The position numbers were made by a program, and so were the translations under genes. From Sciurus carolinensis (lineage: Eukaryota > Chordata > Mammalia > Rodentia > Sciuridae): a stretch of DNA of 64,000 nt. How positions within the stretch are numbered: position 1 is the stretch's first letter; every line of letters starts with the position of its first letter. Below, one piece after another: positions 10,796-22,820 of the stretch. The notes under the pieces are model-generated. The model was not told the DNA's origin, did no database searches, and saw only the letters and a program-made list of their open reading frames with translations. The DNA lies in the NCBI RefSeq assembly GCF_902686445.1, contig NC_062220.1, positions 94,116,143 to 94,180,142 of the forward strand. Direction: 5' to 3'.

Positions 10796-11924
10796 ATCAG
10801 TTTTTCATACTGAATTTTTAAAAAAATTTGAGAATAAAAAAATTGTTAATTATAAAAGATAAAAATCTTGGCATTTGATTTCACCTCACATGAAAAACAT
10901 GAGAACCATGGCACAAATTCCTTAAAAAATAAGATATTTTTATCCCTGAAAGCTACCCTTCAAATTTAAAACCTATAGAAAAAAAATTTGAATTTCAAAA
11001 ATTCAGAAAATGTTAACTAAAAGACAATATCAGCAAAAAAAAAAAATACAACAAACTAATTGAACTTAGTATTTCAGAATTGAAATCATTGCACAAGGGT
11101 GATAAATTTTAAAATTCTATGTAAGCATTTTATGCTTAAAGAAAAATATCAAGCAAAAAATAAATAGAATATCTCATTTACAATCATCTTTAAGGGCCTC
11201 AAAAAGTCTTAAGAACACTTTCACTCAGGAAATCCCCCTCTCACCGTACATCCTAAAGTTATGAGCATACCTAAGAATGTTGATTTCAGTGATGTTTAGT
11301 AGGAAAAAGATAACCCAAACATTTCTGTTAGACAACTGCCTCAATTATTCATTGTTTGATAACAGAATCACACATGCAAACTTTCTGCCACACTGTGGCA
11401 AAAGTGACAAGTGCTGACGCACACTGGCTCACAAGAGTTGATGGTTAAAGTTCAGGAATTTTGTGAGTCAAACCTTGGTGTCTTGAAATTGGCCATGGTA
11501 AGAGTATTTACACCACAGAAATCAGGAAATCCAGGGCTTATTGTTTCCTGCAGAAATGACAGCTGTTAAGCATTTTCTAGCACAGCACTTTGTAATACCT
11601 GACCACCCCAATGCTAATGAGTAACTGTGTGACTTGCTTTTGAACAATCAGTGTTAATACATGTGACACATATAAGGCTTTGAATATGCTCAGGGGTTAG
11701 TTTGCCTTCTTGTGTTTGTCATTTACCATGAAAAGTACATGTTCTAGAGAATTACTGATTCAAAGAGAAGGAGTAACATGAAACAGAATTGAACTCAACC
11801 TACAGCCTAAAGCAAAGTTGTCCTGGTGACTTACAGACCTGGGAGCAAGAAAAGTAAAGTGTTTTCTTGTATGCCACTGAGATTTTGAAGTTATCAAACA
11901 GCAAAACCAATGAATATAATTTCC
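10796..11924. other. HERPUD2 intron, no feature recognised
   Basis: A/T-rich intronic DNA. I see no exon with splice sites, RNA gene or recognisable repeat here. Confidence 0.5.
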
Positions 11925-12175
11925 ATCAATAGAAAAGTAAATAAATTAATACATCCAGAAAATGAAAAAACAAACTTTAAATGCTACAGATTTATATTTA
12001 TCTGAAAATATGTTCAGGCTATGTTATTTTAAAAGAATTTATAAAACAGAATAGAAATCATATTTTCATTGAACAAGTAGACAGAGAAAAAAGTGTTTGG
12101 AAAAATATTTATAAAAATGTAAGTAGCAGCTATTTTTAAGTGGTGGCTTCAAGCAATTTTTACTTTAAAAAAATC
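11925..12175 (+). mobile_element. Possible old L1 3' fragment
   Basis: The sequence loosely resembles the end of an ancient mammalian L1 (L1M/HAL1 type), with a 'gtggcttcaagcaatttttactttaaaaa' end. The match is from memory and is weak. Confidence 0.35.
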
Positions 12176-12206
12176 AGACAACACAGAAGGACATATATAT
12201 ATATAT

Positions 12207-12473
12207 GTTAGCTTTTCATCACTATGATCAAAATGCCTGACCAGAACAACTTAGAAGAGGAAAAGTTTATTCTAGCTCATGGTTTCAGAGGTTTAGTCCA
12301 TGGTTGGCCAATTCCACAGCTCTGGACCTAAGGTAAGGCAGAACATGGCAGAAGGGCAAGGTAGAGGAAAGCTGCTCAATTCATGACAGTCAAGAAGCAG
12401 AAAGAGGCTGGAGATATAGCTCAGTTGACAGGGTGCTTGCCTCACAAGCACAAGGCTATGAGTTCAATCCCCA

Positions 12474-12510
<37 letters not shown>

Positions 12511-12935
12511 TAAATAAATAAATAATAAATAAATTAAAGAAAGAAAGAAAAAAGAAAAGAAAGAAAGATATTTTGGGCTGGCACTGTAGCTCAGTGGTAG
12601 AGCGCTTGCCTCGCATGTGAGAGGCACTGGGTTTGATCCTCAGCACCACATAAAAATATAAATAAAGATTAAAAAAAAAAAAAAGAAGCAGAAAGAGCCT
12701 GAGTGCAAGAAGCCAGGAGGAATATAATTCCCAAAAGCAAGTCCCCAATGACCTACTTCTACAGACACACACTACCTGCCAGTTATCACCCATTAATTAA
12801 TTCAAATTATTAACCCATCAGAATTAATTCACCAATTAGGTTACAGCTTCCATAATATAATCATTTTACCTCCAAACATTCCTGCATTGTCTCACACATA
12901 AATTTTTGGGGATACCTCCTATTTAAACCCTAACA
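12207..12935 (-). mobile_element. MaLR-type solitary LTR interrupted by ID SINEs
   Basis: The termini are TGTTAG...CTAACA. The inner sequence resembles a MaLR LTR read in reverse ('aaaatgcctgaccagaacaactta', 'aaaagtttattctagctcatgg'). Read on the minus strand, an AATAAA-like signal lies near the 3' end. About 290 bp of SINE sequence was inserted at 12392-12697. Without it the LTR is about 437 bp, a normal MaLR size. No internal region flanks it. Confidence 0.65.
12406..12682 (+). mobile_element. Two nested ID SINEs with microsatellite tails
   Basis: The first ID (12406-about 12478) has tRNA-like A- and B-box regions ('tagctcagttgac', 'gagttcaatcccc'). Its tail has expanded into (CA)n, (TAAA)n and (GAAA)n (12478-12570). 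A second ID (about 12574-12670) follows with its own A-tail. The whole block is flanked by the 14-15 bp repeat 'aagaagcagaaagag' (12392-12406 and 12683-12697), a clear target-site duplication for the first insertion. Confidence 0.88.
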
Positions 12936-13196
12936 GTATGAGTAGGTTTTCAATTTTATTATAAAACAAGGCTATTACCATTTCAGAGAGAAAAACTGAA
13001 TATATAAAGTTGATTATTCTATAAACCAGTCAGCAATTTTTAGAGTTAAGATAAATAAATGTGATAGCACAACAGAATGAGTCAAAAAAGTCAGATTTAT
13101 AAATGTGACTTTGTAAATGGACAGTATGGTGATGTGCAGTCCTGCTATGCCCTTCTCATGTTTCCTCATGAGCTGAAGAGACGACTAATCCCCTAC

Positions 13197-13345
13197 ATTA
13201 GGATTTCTCAAAGTGAAGTTCTCAGAGTCTTGTTAGCTTGGCAGATTCTTGAGAACCATCCCAAAACTAGCAATTCAAAACCTCAGCAAGAAGGAACAGG
13301 AATCAGCAATTTTAACAAACTCACAGAAGATTGAGAATATTAACC
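13197..13345 (+). mobile_element. MER5-like hAT-Charlie fragment
   Basis: The pattern 'tttctcaaagtg...tcttgagaaccatcccaaaactagcaattcaaaacctcagcaag...tcagcaattttaacaaactcacag' follows the MER5 non-autonomous DNA transposon consensus as I remember it. It is old and diverged. Confidence 0.5.
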
Positions 13346-13769
13346 TACAAGATGGAAAACACATGCCAACTAATTAATATAAACTGTACTGGAATTTGAA
13401 AATGGAGAGAGCTTTTATTTTGATAATGAATTATTCAAGGTCACCAAATTACCGCTTTAGCATATTTAAGGCTAGGACTGTATTATACAAAATTTAAAGA
13501 TATAAAGTCTTCATTAGTAAAAAATGACAACTATACAGTCAAAACATGTTCACTGTTGAACTAAATAACATATTTCTTGAACTTTCTTATCAATTATTTT
13601 GTAAATCAAAGTATTCTCTCCAAAGTCCTATTCTCCAGCACCTAGCACTGGCATTCATTCATCTGAATGCTTTAGTGCACCAGGCACACAAAATGCCCAA
13701 ATTGTTTGCTGAATGGTTGTCCAATACTCACCTACAAGGATGGATGAATTTATAAGTAGTTGCTAACAC

Positions 13770-13990
13770 ATCACTATGCACTTATTACTGTTTTAACCAC
13801 TTGACATCCACTAATTCTTTTAATCCATATAGAAATCCCATAAGTACTATTATCCTCCAAGTAATGAATAAACTGAAGTACAGTAGGGAAAAGACTAGCT
13901 TATGTAGTGAATGAACATGTCCTGGATTCAAACCAAACTGCCTGGCTCCAGCATCTGTTCAAACACTAAACAATACTGCCCTGCTGACTA
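13770..13990 (-). mobile_element. MIR SINE
   Basis: Read in reverse, this shows the MIR tRNA-like head and core: 'cctggattcaaaccaaactgcctggctcc' near 13921, and the 'cccataagtactattatcctcc' body near 13846. It is an ancient mammalian SINE. Confidence 0.6.
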
Positions 13991-14130
13991 AAAATCCAAT
14001 ATTATTTATCTAGCAATAAACTCCCTAAGTGAAGCTCAAAGAGAGTCTCTAAGTGAACAGTTTTGTTGCTCACTATTTTTCCCCTCTCTTCTGGCAAAAT
14101 AAACACTACTTCAGATTTTTCTAATCCATT

Positions 14131-15667
14131 TAACAATACCTTTATGACCATTTGCACTTCTTCTTCTAGGAAATGCCTGTTTATTTCCTTTGCTCATCTA
14201 TTGATTGGGTTATTTGGGGTTTTTTGGTGGTAAGTTTTTTGAATTCTTTGTATGCCCTGGAGATTAATGCTCTATATAAGGTGCAGGTTGCAAAGATTTT
14301 CTCCCATTCTCCAGGATCTCTCTTCACGTTCTTGATTGTTTCCTTTGCTATGAGGAAGCTTTTAGTTTGATACCATCCCATTTATTGATTCTTGATTTTA
14401 CTTCTTGAGCTTCAGAAGTCTTGTTGAGGAATATGTTTCATAGGCCAACATGATGGATAGTTGGGCCTACCTTTTCTTCTAGTAGGCACAATGTCTCTGG
14501 TATAATGCCTAGGTCCTTGATCTACTTCGAGTTTTATGCAGGGTGAGAGGGGTTAAATTTCATTCTACTACATATGGATTTCCAGTTTTCCCAGCACCAT
14601 TTGTTGAAGAAGTTATCTTTTCTCTACTGTATGTTTATGGCACCTTTGTCTAGTATGTGATAACTGTATACATGTGGGTTGTCTCTGCATCTTCTATTCT
14701 GTTCCATTGGTCTTCATGTCTGTTTCTATGCCAATACCATGCCATTTTTGTTATTATAGCTCTGTAGTATAGTTTTAGGTCAATTATATAATTTAAGGTT
14801 TATTTAATGGTCAACCAATATATGAAAAAATGTCAACATCTCTAGCAGTTACGGAAATGTAAATTACAAGTACACTAAGATTCCATCTCACTCCAATTAG
14901 AATGGCAATTATCAAGAATACAAGTAACAATAAATGTTGTGAGGATGTGGGGAAAAAAGGTACATTCATAACATTACTGGTGGGACTACAAACTGGTGCA
15001 ACCACTATGGAAAGCAATATAGAGATTCTTCAGAAAACTTGAAATGAAATCATCATTTGACCCATTATTCCACTTCTTGGTATATACCCAAAGGACTTAA
15101 AATCAGCATACTATAGTGACGCTGCCACATCAATGTTTACAGCAGCTCAATTCACAATAACAAAGCTAAGTACCCTTCAACAAATGAATGAATAAAGAAA
15201 ATGTTGTATATATACACAATGGATTATTATTCAACCATAAAGAATGAAATTATGGCATTTGCCAGTAAATGGATGGAACTGGAGACTATCTTGCTAAGTG
15301 AAATAAGTCAATCCCAAAACACCAAAGGCCAAATGTTCTCTCTGATATGTAGATGCTAACACACAATGCAAGGGGGGAGGGTGGGGAAAAATAGAAGTTC
15401 ACTAGATTAGACAAAGGGGAATAAAGGAAATGGAGGGGGATGGGAATAGGAATGACAACAGAATAAATTGGATATAACTTTCCTATGTTCATATATGAAT
15501 ACATGACCAATGAAACTCCACATCATGTACAACCACAGGAATGGAATCCTAACTAGGATAAGTTAGACTCCATAAATGTATAATGCACTCTACTGTCATG
15601 TATATACAAAAAGAACAAATTTAAAAATAAACTTCATTAAAAGCTAAAAAAATAGTAATACCTCTAT
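14131..15667. mobile_element. 5'-inverted (twin-primed) L1 insertion
   Basis: The right part (about 14812-15650) is plus-oriented L1 ORF2 end plus 3' UTR with a degraded A-rich tail. The left part (about 14146-14790) is L1 ORF2 sequence in the opposite orientation. The inverted segment ends at the same L1 position where the plus segment begins: 'caaatggtca' reversed near 14143-14152, and 'aatggtcaaccaatatatg' near 14806. This adjacent breakpoint with short overlap is the signature of twin priming. Flanks 'taacaatacctttat' (14131-14145) and 'tagtaatacctctat' (15653-15667) look like a decayed target-site duplication. The element is older than the L1s at 1-10795 and has no long intact frame. Confidence 0.82.
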
Positions 15668-16744
15668 TAGCTGAATCTTTTTCTGTCCTGTAGACTGATT
15701 TCCCCAACAACCTCGTTTAGAAACACTTCTAATCTTTCACAGAAATGTCTTATTCTGAAGGTCTGCTATCTTACAAGTTTTGTTTTGTTTATTATAAGAT
15801 AAATAAGTATGAAAAAATTTAAAATCTTATCATCCAGAGATAACCACTATTAATGTCATAATATATTCTTCAAGGCTTATTTTTAACACTCCTTCCATTG
15901 CTATACTAAATAAAATCATCTGTATAGTTAAGAGGAACTGAACTGTCTTACTCTGCAAAAAAGAAAGGAAAGGAATCACTATCATAAGACAAAGTACTGT
16001 AAGCTACTGTTTCATAATGTAAATTCTAAGAACACTGCCTGTTACAAATAACTAAGTTTTGGTTTATAGTTATCATATTCTAAAAACAAAGGTATTTTCA
16101 TAGTGCCTTATAAAAGTCTATAACCAGGCTCATCTAAATACTTACTTTGATAAGAAAGGCTTTATACTGAAGAAATATGAGACAAATGAGTTTTCTTATA
16201 TTTTGCTACATATTCAGCTTTATTCTTCTATATCAATAAATGAATTAAGATAAAAGTTCTAAGTAAAAGGTACCTGAATGTTCATGCTATCCTATTCAGC
16301 ATAGCAGTCCTTGTTCCATCAGCTCCTTTACCATTCTGGGTTCCTAGCCATTTCTCGCTTACCAACATAAACCTGGACCAGTGCCATATACTACAGCCCC
16401 ATGGTTTCATGTGCAATGCAGAACAGTCATCACTACTTGTAATTTACATTTCCTTTACTTCAAAAAATAAATGAAAGTATCCTAATAAGGTATCTGCTTT
16501 TGACACAACTGAGGTTCAAACTATATTTTCTAAGATCCTATTCTCTGATATGTCCGAAAGATGTGCTTTTACCCCGTGGCTGTTGGCTGCATTTCCTATG
16601 GAACTGCCAAACTCAAGAGGCCTGATGTAATTGTTAAACATGAGGTAGCCATAGTAAGCCCCTTGAGAAAAAACTCCCTATAGAATGCTCAATACAGTAA
16701 TTCAAAATAACATGCAAGGATCATATATCCTTATAAGCCAGGGT
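15668..16744. other. HERPUD2 intron, no feature recognised
   Basis: Intron downstream of the fourth coding exon. No further HERPUD2 exon, RNA gene or repeat family was recognised in either strand. Confidence 0.5.
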
Positions 16745-16985
16745 GGTTTTTACTCTACCCCAGTAGTTCCTAAGCCTGGACGATCCAAGTAGGGCTTTTT
16801 AAAAACAGACTGCAGATCCTTACTCTCACAAGTACCCCGCCTTACCCAACTTCTCCCCAAAAGACTAAACTGAGTAACTCTATAATGAAACTGAGTCAGA
16901 AAAAGAAAAAAAGAAAAAAGAAAAAAAAAAACTTAGTTACCTGGGGCCTATCTACTCAAAATGTGGTCCAAGCAACCTAATTTCA
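16745..16985 (-). mobile_element. MER5-like hAT-Charlie fragment
   Basis: 'agtagttcctaagcctgga' and 'actcaaaatgtggtccaagcaacc' resemble the two ends of MER5-type elements, split by an A-rich GAAA stretch (about 16900-16930). It abuts the HERPUD2 exon at 16991. The assignment is from memory. Confidence 0.4.
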
Positions 16986-16990
16986 CTTAC

Positions 16991-17136
16991 CCTTGCATTA
17001 CATAGGGAAATTGTGCTGGGTCCGTTTGTGCTTGTGGAAGGGTACGCTGCCTCAATCCTTCTGAGGAAGATGCAGCAGCTAAAGACAAAGTTTCTTGACT
17101 GGATGATGGAGTTGTTGATCCTGAATGATCTGAACT
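16991..17136 (-). CDS. HERPUD2: HERPUD2 coding exon 4 (Ser/Thr-rich linker)
   Basis: On the minus strand the exon follows 'tttgtttatag' and ends at GCAAGG|gtaagtg, so both splice sites are canonical. It is 146 nt: 48 codons plus two bases, leaving phase 2 for the next exon. It starts SSDHSGSTTP, passes through GLRQRTLPQAQTDPAQ and ends FPYVMQ-G, the low-complexity region after the ubiquitin-like domain of HERPUD2 as I know it from other mammals. The next exon is not found between here and position 1, so the following intron exceeds 16.9 kb and holds the L1 elements. The transmembrane and C-terminal parts are outside the window. Confidence 0.93.
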
Positions 17137-17479
17137 CTATAAACAAAAATGGAATTATTTTTTCAAGAAAATTTAATTTATTACAATTATGAGATTACAG
17201 ACATGCCAAAAATGTACTCATAAATTCCCTCTGCAAAATAAATTTTAGAAATGTTCCAATATATGTATCAATTTTAATAAGACTAAAAAGGTCAGAAAGT
17301 TAAAACTGCTTAACAAAACAATATATATAAATGCATTTATCAACTGCACAAAGCTAAGGAACAGAATAATAATAAACAAAAATTGTATATCACATTCTTG
17401 AATTAAACTAATGCATGCCAAGTTCCTTTCATGATGCTTAACACAAGGAAAGTGTTCAATAAATCTAACTAATCACTAG

Positions 17480-17710
17480 TCATTTAAACAGTTACTATGT
17501 GCCAGGTACTGCATAGCATGCTACTGGTAACACACTAGCTTAACATGATGAGGATAGAAATCAGAGATCTAGAACCTGATGCTAGCTCTGACATTAACAA
17601 AGAGTACAACCTTAAAGATTCACTTAACCTCTCAGTCTCTACTTTCTTACAGAAAATGAGATTGAACCAGATTTTCAATTCCCTTCAGTTCTAAAAGTCT
17701 ATTTAGTTCA
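17480..17710. mobile_element. MIR-like fragments
   Basis: 'ttactatgtgccaggtactg' (about 17491) matches the reverse MIR/L2 tail. 'cacttaacctctcagtctctac' (about 17621) matches the forward MIR core. There are two old fragments in different orientations. Confidence 0.5.
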
Positions 17711-18079
17711 CAGATGTCATTAACAAAGAGTTTTTTTTACAAAATAGGTAAGATACCAAACAGGGTTTTTAATTCTCATGCTCAAATGATGTCAGTAACT
17801 CACTGATTCAATAACCTTAACCAATATAATGCCTAAAATAGCACCCCAGTTTGCTGAAAGTAGTTTATTAAGTGTCTTGTGTAAATTTAAAACATAATTG
17901 CATTTTACATAAATTATAGTTTTGTCACTTTTGTAAAAGCTGGGTATAGTGTTGTTTTAACATCCTTTCAAGTTTGTTGAAACTGTATTTTACCTGTACT
18001 GCCTTCCAACTGACAGAAGTCTTGGTCCCAAGCCCATAGATCTCTTGCAAAACTAACAAAAGCTTTCTTTAAGAAGTTA

Positions 18080-18370
18080 TTTCAGAGAGGGAGGGGAAGG
18101 AAAGGGAAAGAACTGGGGAATGAAGTTGACCAAATTATGCTATGTGCATGTATGAATATATCACAAAGCTTTTCAATTTTATATATAACTATAATGCACT
18201 AATCAGTGCCTTGTAAACAGAAGACCAACAGAGTAGAGGAAGGCAATGGGGGAGGAAAGAGGGGAGGAAAGAAGGAAGTACTGGGGATGAAAATGGAGAA
18301 AACTACCTTATATGCATTTACAAATGTCAAAATTAATTCCACTATTATGTATAACTATAATGCACTAAAA
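18080..18370 (+). repeat. Two tandem L1 3'-end-like units
   Basis: Units at about 18080-18205 and 18236-18370 each run from a purine-rich stretch, through 'actggggaatgaa' or 'actggggatgaaa', to 'ataactataatgcacta'. The arrangement resembles older squirrel L1 3' UTR ends, and related short ends occur at about 30335-30400 and 31345-31410. Confidence 0.5.
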
Positions 18371-18485
18371 ATTTTTTTAAAGATTTAAAAAAATGATGCT
18401 ACTTCACACAAAATAGATACCAAATAAAGACTCCAATTCTTTGGGACATAAACTTGGAAAGCCTTTTTGGAAAGATTTGTCACTG

Positions 18486-18538
18486 AAGGAACATCATGAT
18501 AAGATATTCATTATAAAGGAACATCATGATAAGATATT
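18486..18538. repeat. Short tandem duplication, 30-bp period
   Basis: 'aaggaacatcatgataagat' plus 'att' occurs at 18486-18508 and again identically at 18516-18538. Confidence 0.9.
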
Positions 18539-19948
18539 TATTAACATAGTTAATAGAAGAAAATCCTAGTCATTCATCAGAATGGCCTAATTTTGCCAGA
18601 ACTAGTCATTTTTGGCCTTTTAGGTAATTCTTTCATGATTAGATTTTTTTAACACATTTTTAAATCCCTCTGAAAGTTCTGAGCCATGAAAAATTTAAGG
18701 CAATTCAACTTAACATTCCTTTGATATTTTTTAGATTTTCATAACCCCCTGAAACAAAATAAATATACATACTAATGACATGAAATCATAGCTAAGGAAC
18801 TACCAGATAAGTCAATTAAATCAGAGGGTTCTTTCCTAACAAAAAACGGAAGCAATACAACTTCATCCAAGACTACATACAAAACTCCAAGCCAATGCCA
18901 ATATCTGTCCCTTCATCATAATCAAGGTAGGAAGCATATAAAGATCCTTCGGTCTTCCAATAAAGTATACTTCAGTTTAATGTAAGCTAAATTCCCATGG
19001 TTGATACTAGAAAATACTTACCATGCTATATTATTAAAAATAGCAACTGGAGAACCTAGTTTCTTAAAGAAGCAGTTTACTAGTATGTATCAGAAGATAC
19101 TTCAACTAGTTATCCTGCCACTCATCCCTTCCTTAAAAGTTTTGGCTAGAATCTTGATAAAAAGTAAAGCATACTTATCCAAATAAAAGTTCACTGCCTG
19201 CCTATGAAGTTTAAAGCAAGTTTCCACTAATCTCAATCCTCTTGCCCCAAATGTATCATATAAACATTAAAGGTAAATCAAAAATAATTTAACAGAAAGA
19301 GATCAGCGCCAATGTCTTTAAAATTTGTAGAGACTGTCTAAATTGAAAAGTTCAACTATTACAAAAATTTTCAAAACAATTTTAGGCAGATGGAAAAAAA
19401 AAGGAAGATAAATAAGCAAGTTTGAAATAAATAAGTACATTAAATACTTCTTCCCCTATAGTCTGAAAGTATGTCCAAATCCAGTGATTTAAAATAAAAT
19501 AAAAATAAACTCAAAATCCTTGGCCACTTACTCTATTTTAAGAAGATTTAAGGTATTTATAAATGTAAACAATTTAATCTACCTTGAATAAACTACATTA
19601 TTATTAGATACATTATATTAGATACATTTGTTGAAATTTCACTGGCTTGAAAGTCTAGATTATATGACCATATCATAATTCTGTTTTCTGAGTATTTCAG
19701 TAATTAATTAAATTCGTGGAGATTAATGACCTGCCATTCAGTAAATTATAACTCACAGTAAACAGGATTTAAGATAACACTGGGTATTATGATCGCTAAA
19801 AACAAATTTTACATGCCTTATTCCAATTGTTCAAAACACAATCTCAAAACCCACAGGCTCCAACTATTTTTGTTTTCCATTTAGATTTTGAGAGGCAAAG
19901 AAGGAGAATCAGAAAACTTCGATGTTTACTCCTCCTAAAACAACTCAC

Positions 19949-20062
19949 AGAATTGCTGCTGGATGCCAATGCTTCCCGACTTTCTCTATTGGTGCTGGAT
20001 TTTGGAGAACTGGGAGGAGTCCGAGAAGTACATACTAGATGAACCATATGATACTCATCTTG
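19949..20062 (-). CDS. HERPUD2: HERPUD2 coding exon 3 (end of ubiquitin-like domain)
   Basis: The acceptor is 'taattttag' before CAAGATGAG, and the donor is AATTCT|gtgagt. The exon is 114 nt, exactly 38 codons, from QDEYHMVHLV to ALASSSNS. The first dozen residues finish the ubiquitin-like fold, with HMVHLV as the last beta strand. The rest (TSRTPPSSPKSS) begins the Ser/Pro-rich linker. The open frame runs on past the donor into intron, but that extension has no HERPUD2 character. Phase 0 at both ends fits exons 2 and 4. Confidence 0.95.
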
Positions 20063-22820
20063 CTAAAATTAAAGAAGATTACATATTTAAAGGGGAGTAC
20101 TAGAAAATATAATTTTATAAAGTCAGTAGCTAAGCTTAAATACTTAAAATTTACATTTCCTTTCTAGTCTAGCCAGTTATTAGTAATAAACTTGTAATTT
20201 GAAGGTAAGTTTGCCACCTTAATATTTAGGGGTCTTTTGAATTCAATATTTTCTCTCCATGCTTGAAAAATGGTCTAAGTACTCAGTAAGTGCTATACTA
20301 AAAAATTATTACTTTGCATTCCAAGCAGTCTTAAAGCAAACTATGCTGTAAAGTTGAATGAACACAATCTATTTTTTCAATATATAAAACAAGTAGCACC
20401 TTAATATCAGAACTGGTTGAGAGTCACAATGAAGCTTAAGCCCACCAACTTTGAATAGTGAAACTATTTCAAATGCTTGAGAGTTAGCACCCATAAAAGA
20501 AATTCAAATAACTTCATCATAGTATCATTTGTCTTAATTTTAGCTGTTATTGGTGTTTGCCCAATTTTTAAGTCAAAAACTTTTTATCTGGAACATTTAT
20601 GCAAAGAAATAAAGCATATGTTTAAACCATGCTCTATAAATATACCATGTGTTTCCACAAACCAACAACTGAAAGAAAATATGCTTAAACAATGATTAAG
20701 TATGGCATTTTACCTTAGTTAGAACATGCATATTTTATTCAAAAAGTTAGTATAAGATGGAGGAAAAAAAGAACAAAGGAGGACAAAGAAGAATGATGCA
20801 TCAGCAATTTTTTAAAAAGGAGGATAAAAAACAACAGAATGATAAAAAGAGGTAGGAAGAAAACAAAGATTTCTAGTGGTGAGAAAAGGAAGCAATGCTA
20901 CTAGAAACTAAGAATTGATTATCAGCTGCCTCCCATGAACCTAGAATCATGCTTAATTCTGAGATGTATCCAAGAAAGGTAAGGTCAGCCCCTTCACAAA
21001 AGCCTCAAGACATTTGTTAAGAAACCAGACAAGTGCATTACAGCACAGTTAGAAAAACATAAAATATGTGAGTCTTTTGCATAAAACTGAGAAGCACAAA
21101 CTCTAACCACTTTAGGAGTTCAGAGGAAGAAGTTAATGGGGTTAGAATGCTAAGATAAGGCATCAGAGACAGTGTAACATGAAATGTGCTTGAAGGTGCT
21201 TCTAATTTACAATGTCATCTCAGCTTCTGAATACAGAATATCGAAAAATATTCAAATATAAAATGTTTACCCTTAGAAACAGGTCCAAATTTTCATACTA
21301 ATCACAACTCAGTGATTCAACTTTGGAGAATGTTTCTATAAAATATTTTATAACTAAACAAGTAAACCTAATGGCAAAATGTAACACCGTCTTCCACAAA
21401 ACCAGTTCAATGGTCTATTCGAAATGTAAACATACTGCTCAAAATGCTTGATATAAAGGGCATAACAGTTCTTTCCCTAAGGCAGCTTTAATTTTAAATC
21501 TTCTTGTCTAAAACTATTTCTGGCAGCAAAAGTCTTTTAAAAGTATTCATGTGTAAGTTCAAGCTATCCTTGAGATAAAATAGTAAAGATACCTGTATTT
21601 CAAAGCAGATAACAGAAATACTTTTAAATAGAAAAAAAAAAAAAAAAGGCAGACAGAGGTTCTTTGGACTATTCAGCATAATGCTGTAATTGAGACATGT
21701 CAGTATACATTTGCTAAAACCCACAGAATGAATATACACTAACAAGAGTGGACTCTAATGTAAACTATGAACTTTGAGTGATAATGTGTCAATGTAGGTG
21801 CATTGATGATAACCAGTGTACCACTCTGGTGCAGGATGTCGACACTGAGATGGGCTCTGCATGTGAAGGGAAATCTCTGTACCTTCCATTCAATTTTGCT
21901 ATAAACCTAAAACTCTCCCTCAAAAAAAGTCTACTATAAAAAGAGAAAAAGAATCTGCTGCAAAATTCCATTATTTTTGAGGGGGCAGATATTAAACCAC
22001 TTTGTTATTTGAAACTACATAATGGAAATGCCTGTACCAAGTCACACTGGCAAAGCTGAAATGTCAACCAAGCAGAGGGAATATAGTGGCATAAGGTGAG
22101 AAACATCAGAATACATAAACATCACAATAAACATCAGAATAAAATGCAAACCTTCTAAACCAGAACAATATTAAGAGTTAAGTCAAAGAACAAAAGCAAA
22201 TATAAACCTATTCAACTCTGCCATAATCAGAAAAAAAAGTAAAATTTCAAAGTATAAATCCTACAAATAAATATGAGCTTAAAGCTGCCATTAAAATAAC
22301 TAGCATTCAAGGTAATTGTCAAAAAAACTATATTGAAATAAACGTATTTAAGTTATGAGCATTAGCAATCAAAGTTTGATGATGGGAACAACAGTTGGAC
22401 TTTATTCTACTTTCTATCCTGAAATGAAACTCCCAAACCAAGCATTCTGTATTAAAATTGTCATGCAGTCAGGTTTAAAGAGGATTTGGAGGAAAGACCG
22501 TTATCAGTCTTTCACCACCTACTGAGCACTCTACTCCTATTCCATTTGTAAGTCATTAGTGTTTTCTTACAAAAGATGACAAACACCAACACAAATATAT
22601 TATAATCCTTCTTCAAATTTAGCTATCAGATGAAAATATAAAACTTACCCAAACTAATCTGAATTTATCATATTGCTTACTTTCTAATTTATTTTACCTG
22701 TTAGGCTAACCCAACATGGTTGATTTTAAATAAAGAACTGGTTGGATAAAACTGGAGAAATTTATCGCCTCTCACAAACTCTGAATATATCTGATTTCAA
22801 AAAATGGAAGAAAAGCTTAC
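20063..22820 (-). other. HERPUD2: HERPUD2 intron 2
   Basis: 2.8-kb intron. Apart from an old L1 3' end at about 21760-21940, I recognise nothing. It is A/T-rich with several purine runs (20755-20890). Confidence 0.85.
21760..21940 (+). mobile_element. Ancient L1M 3' end
   Basis: 'gggaaatctctgtaccttcc' followed by 'attcaattttgctataaacctaaaactctccctcaaaaaaagtc' (split here to stay short) follows the common end of older mammalian L1 (L1M) elements. Confidence 0.7.

Larger units (their letters stand above)
17137..19948 (-). other. HERPUD2: HERPUD2 intron 3
   Basis: 2.8-kb intron between coding exons 3 and 4. It holds MIR/L2-like fragments (about 17420-17710), an L1 3'-end-like tandem pair (18080-18370) and a 30-bp-period repeat (18486-18538). 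The rest is unrecognised A/T-rich DNA. Confidence 0.85.
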
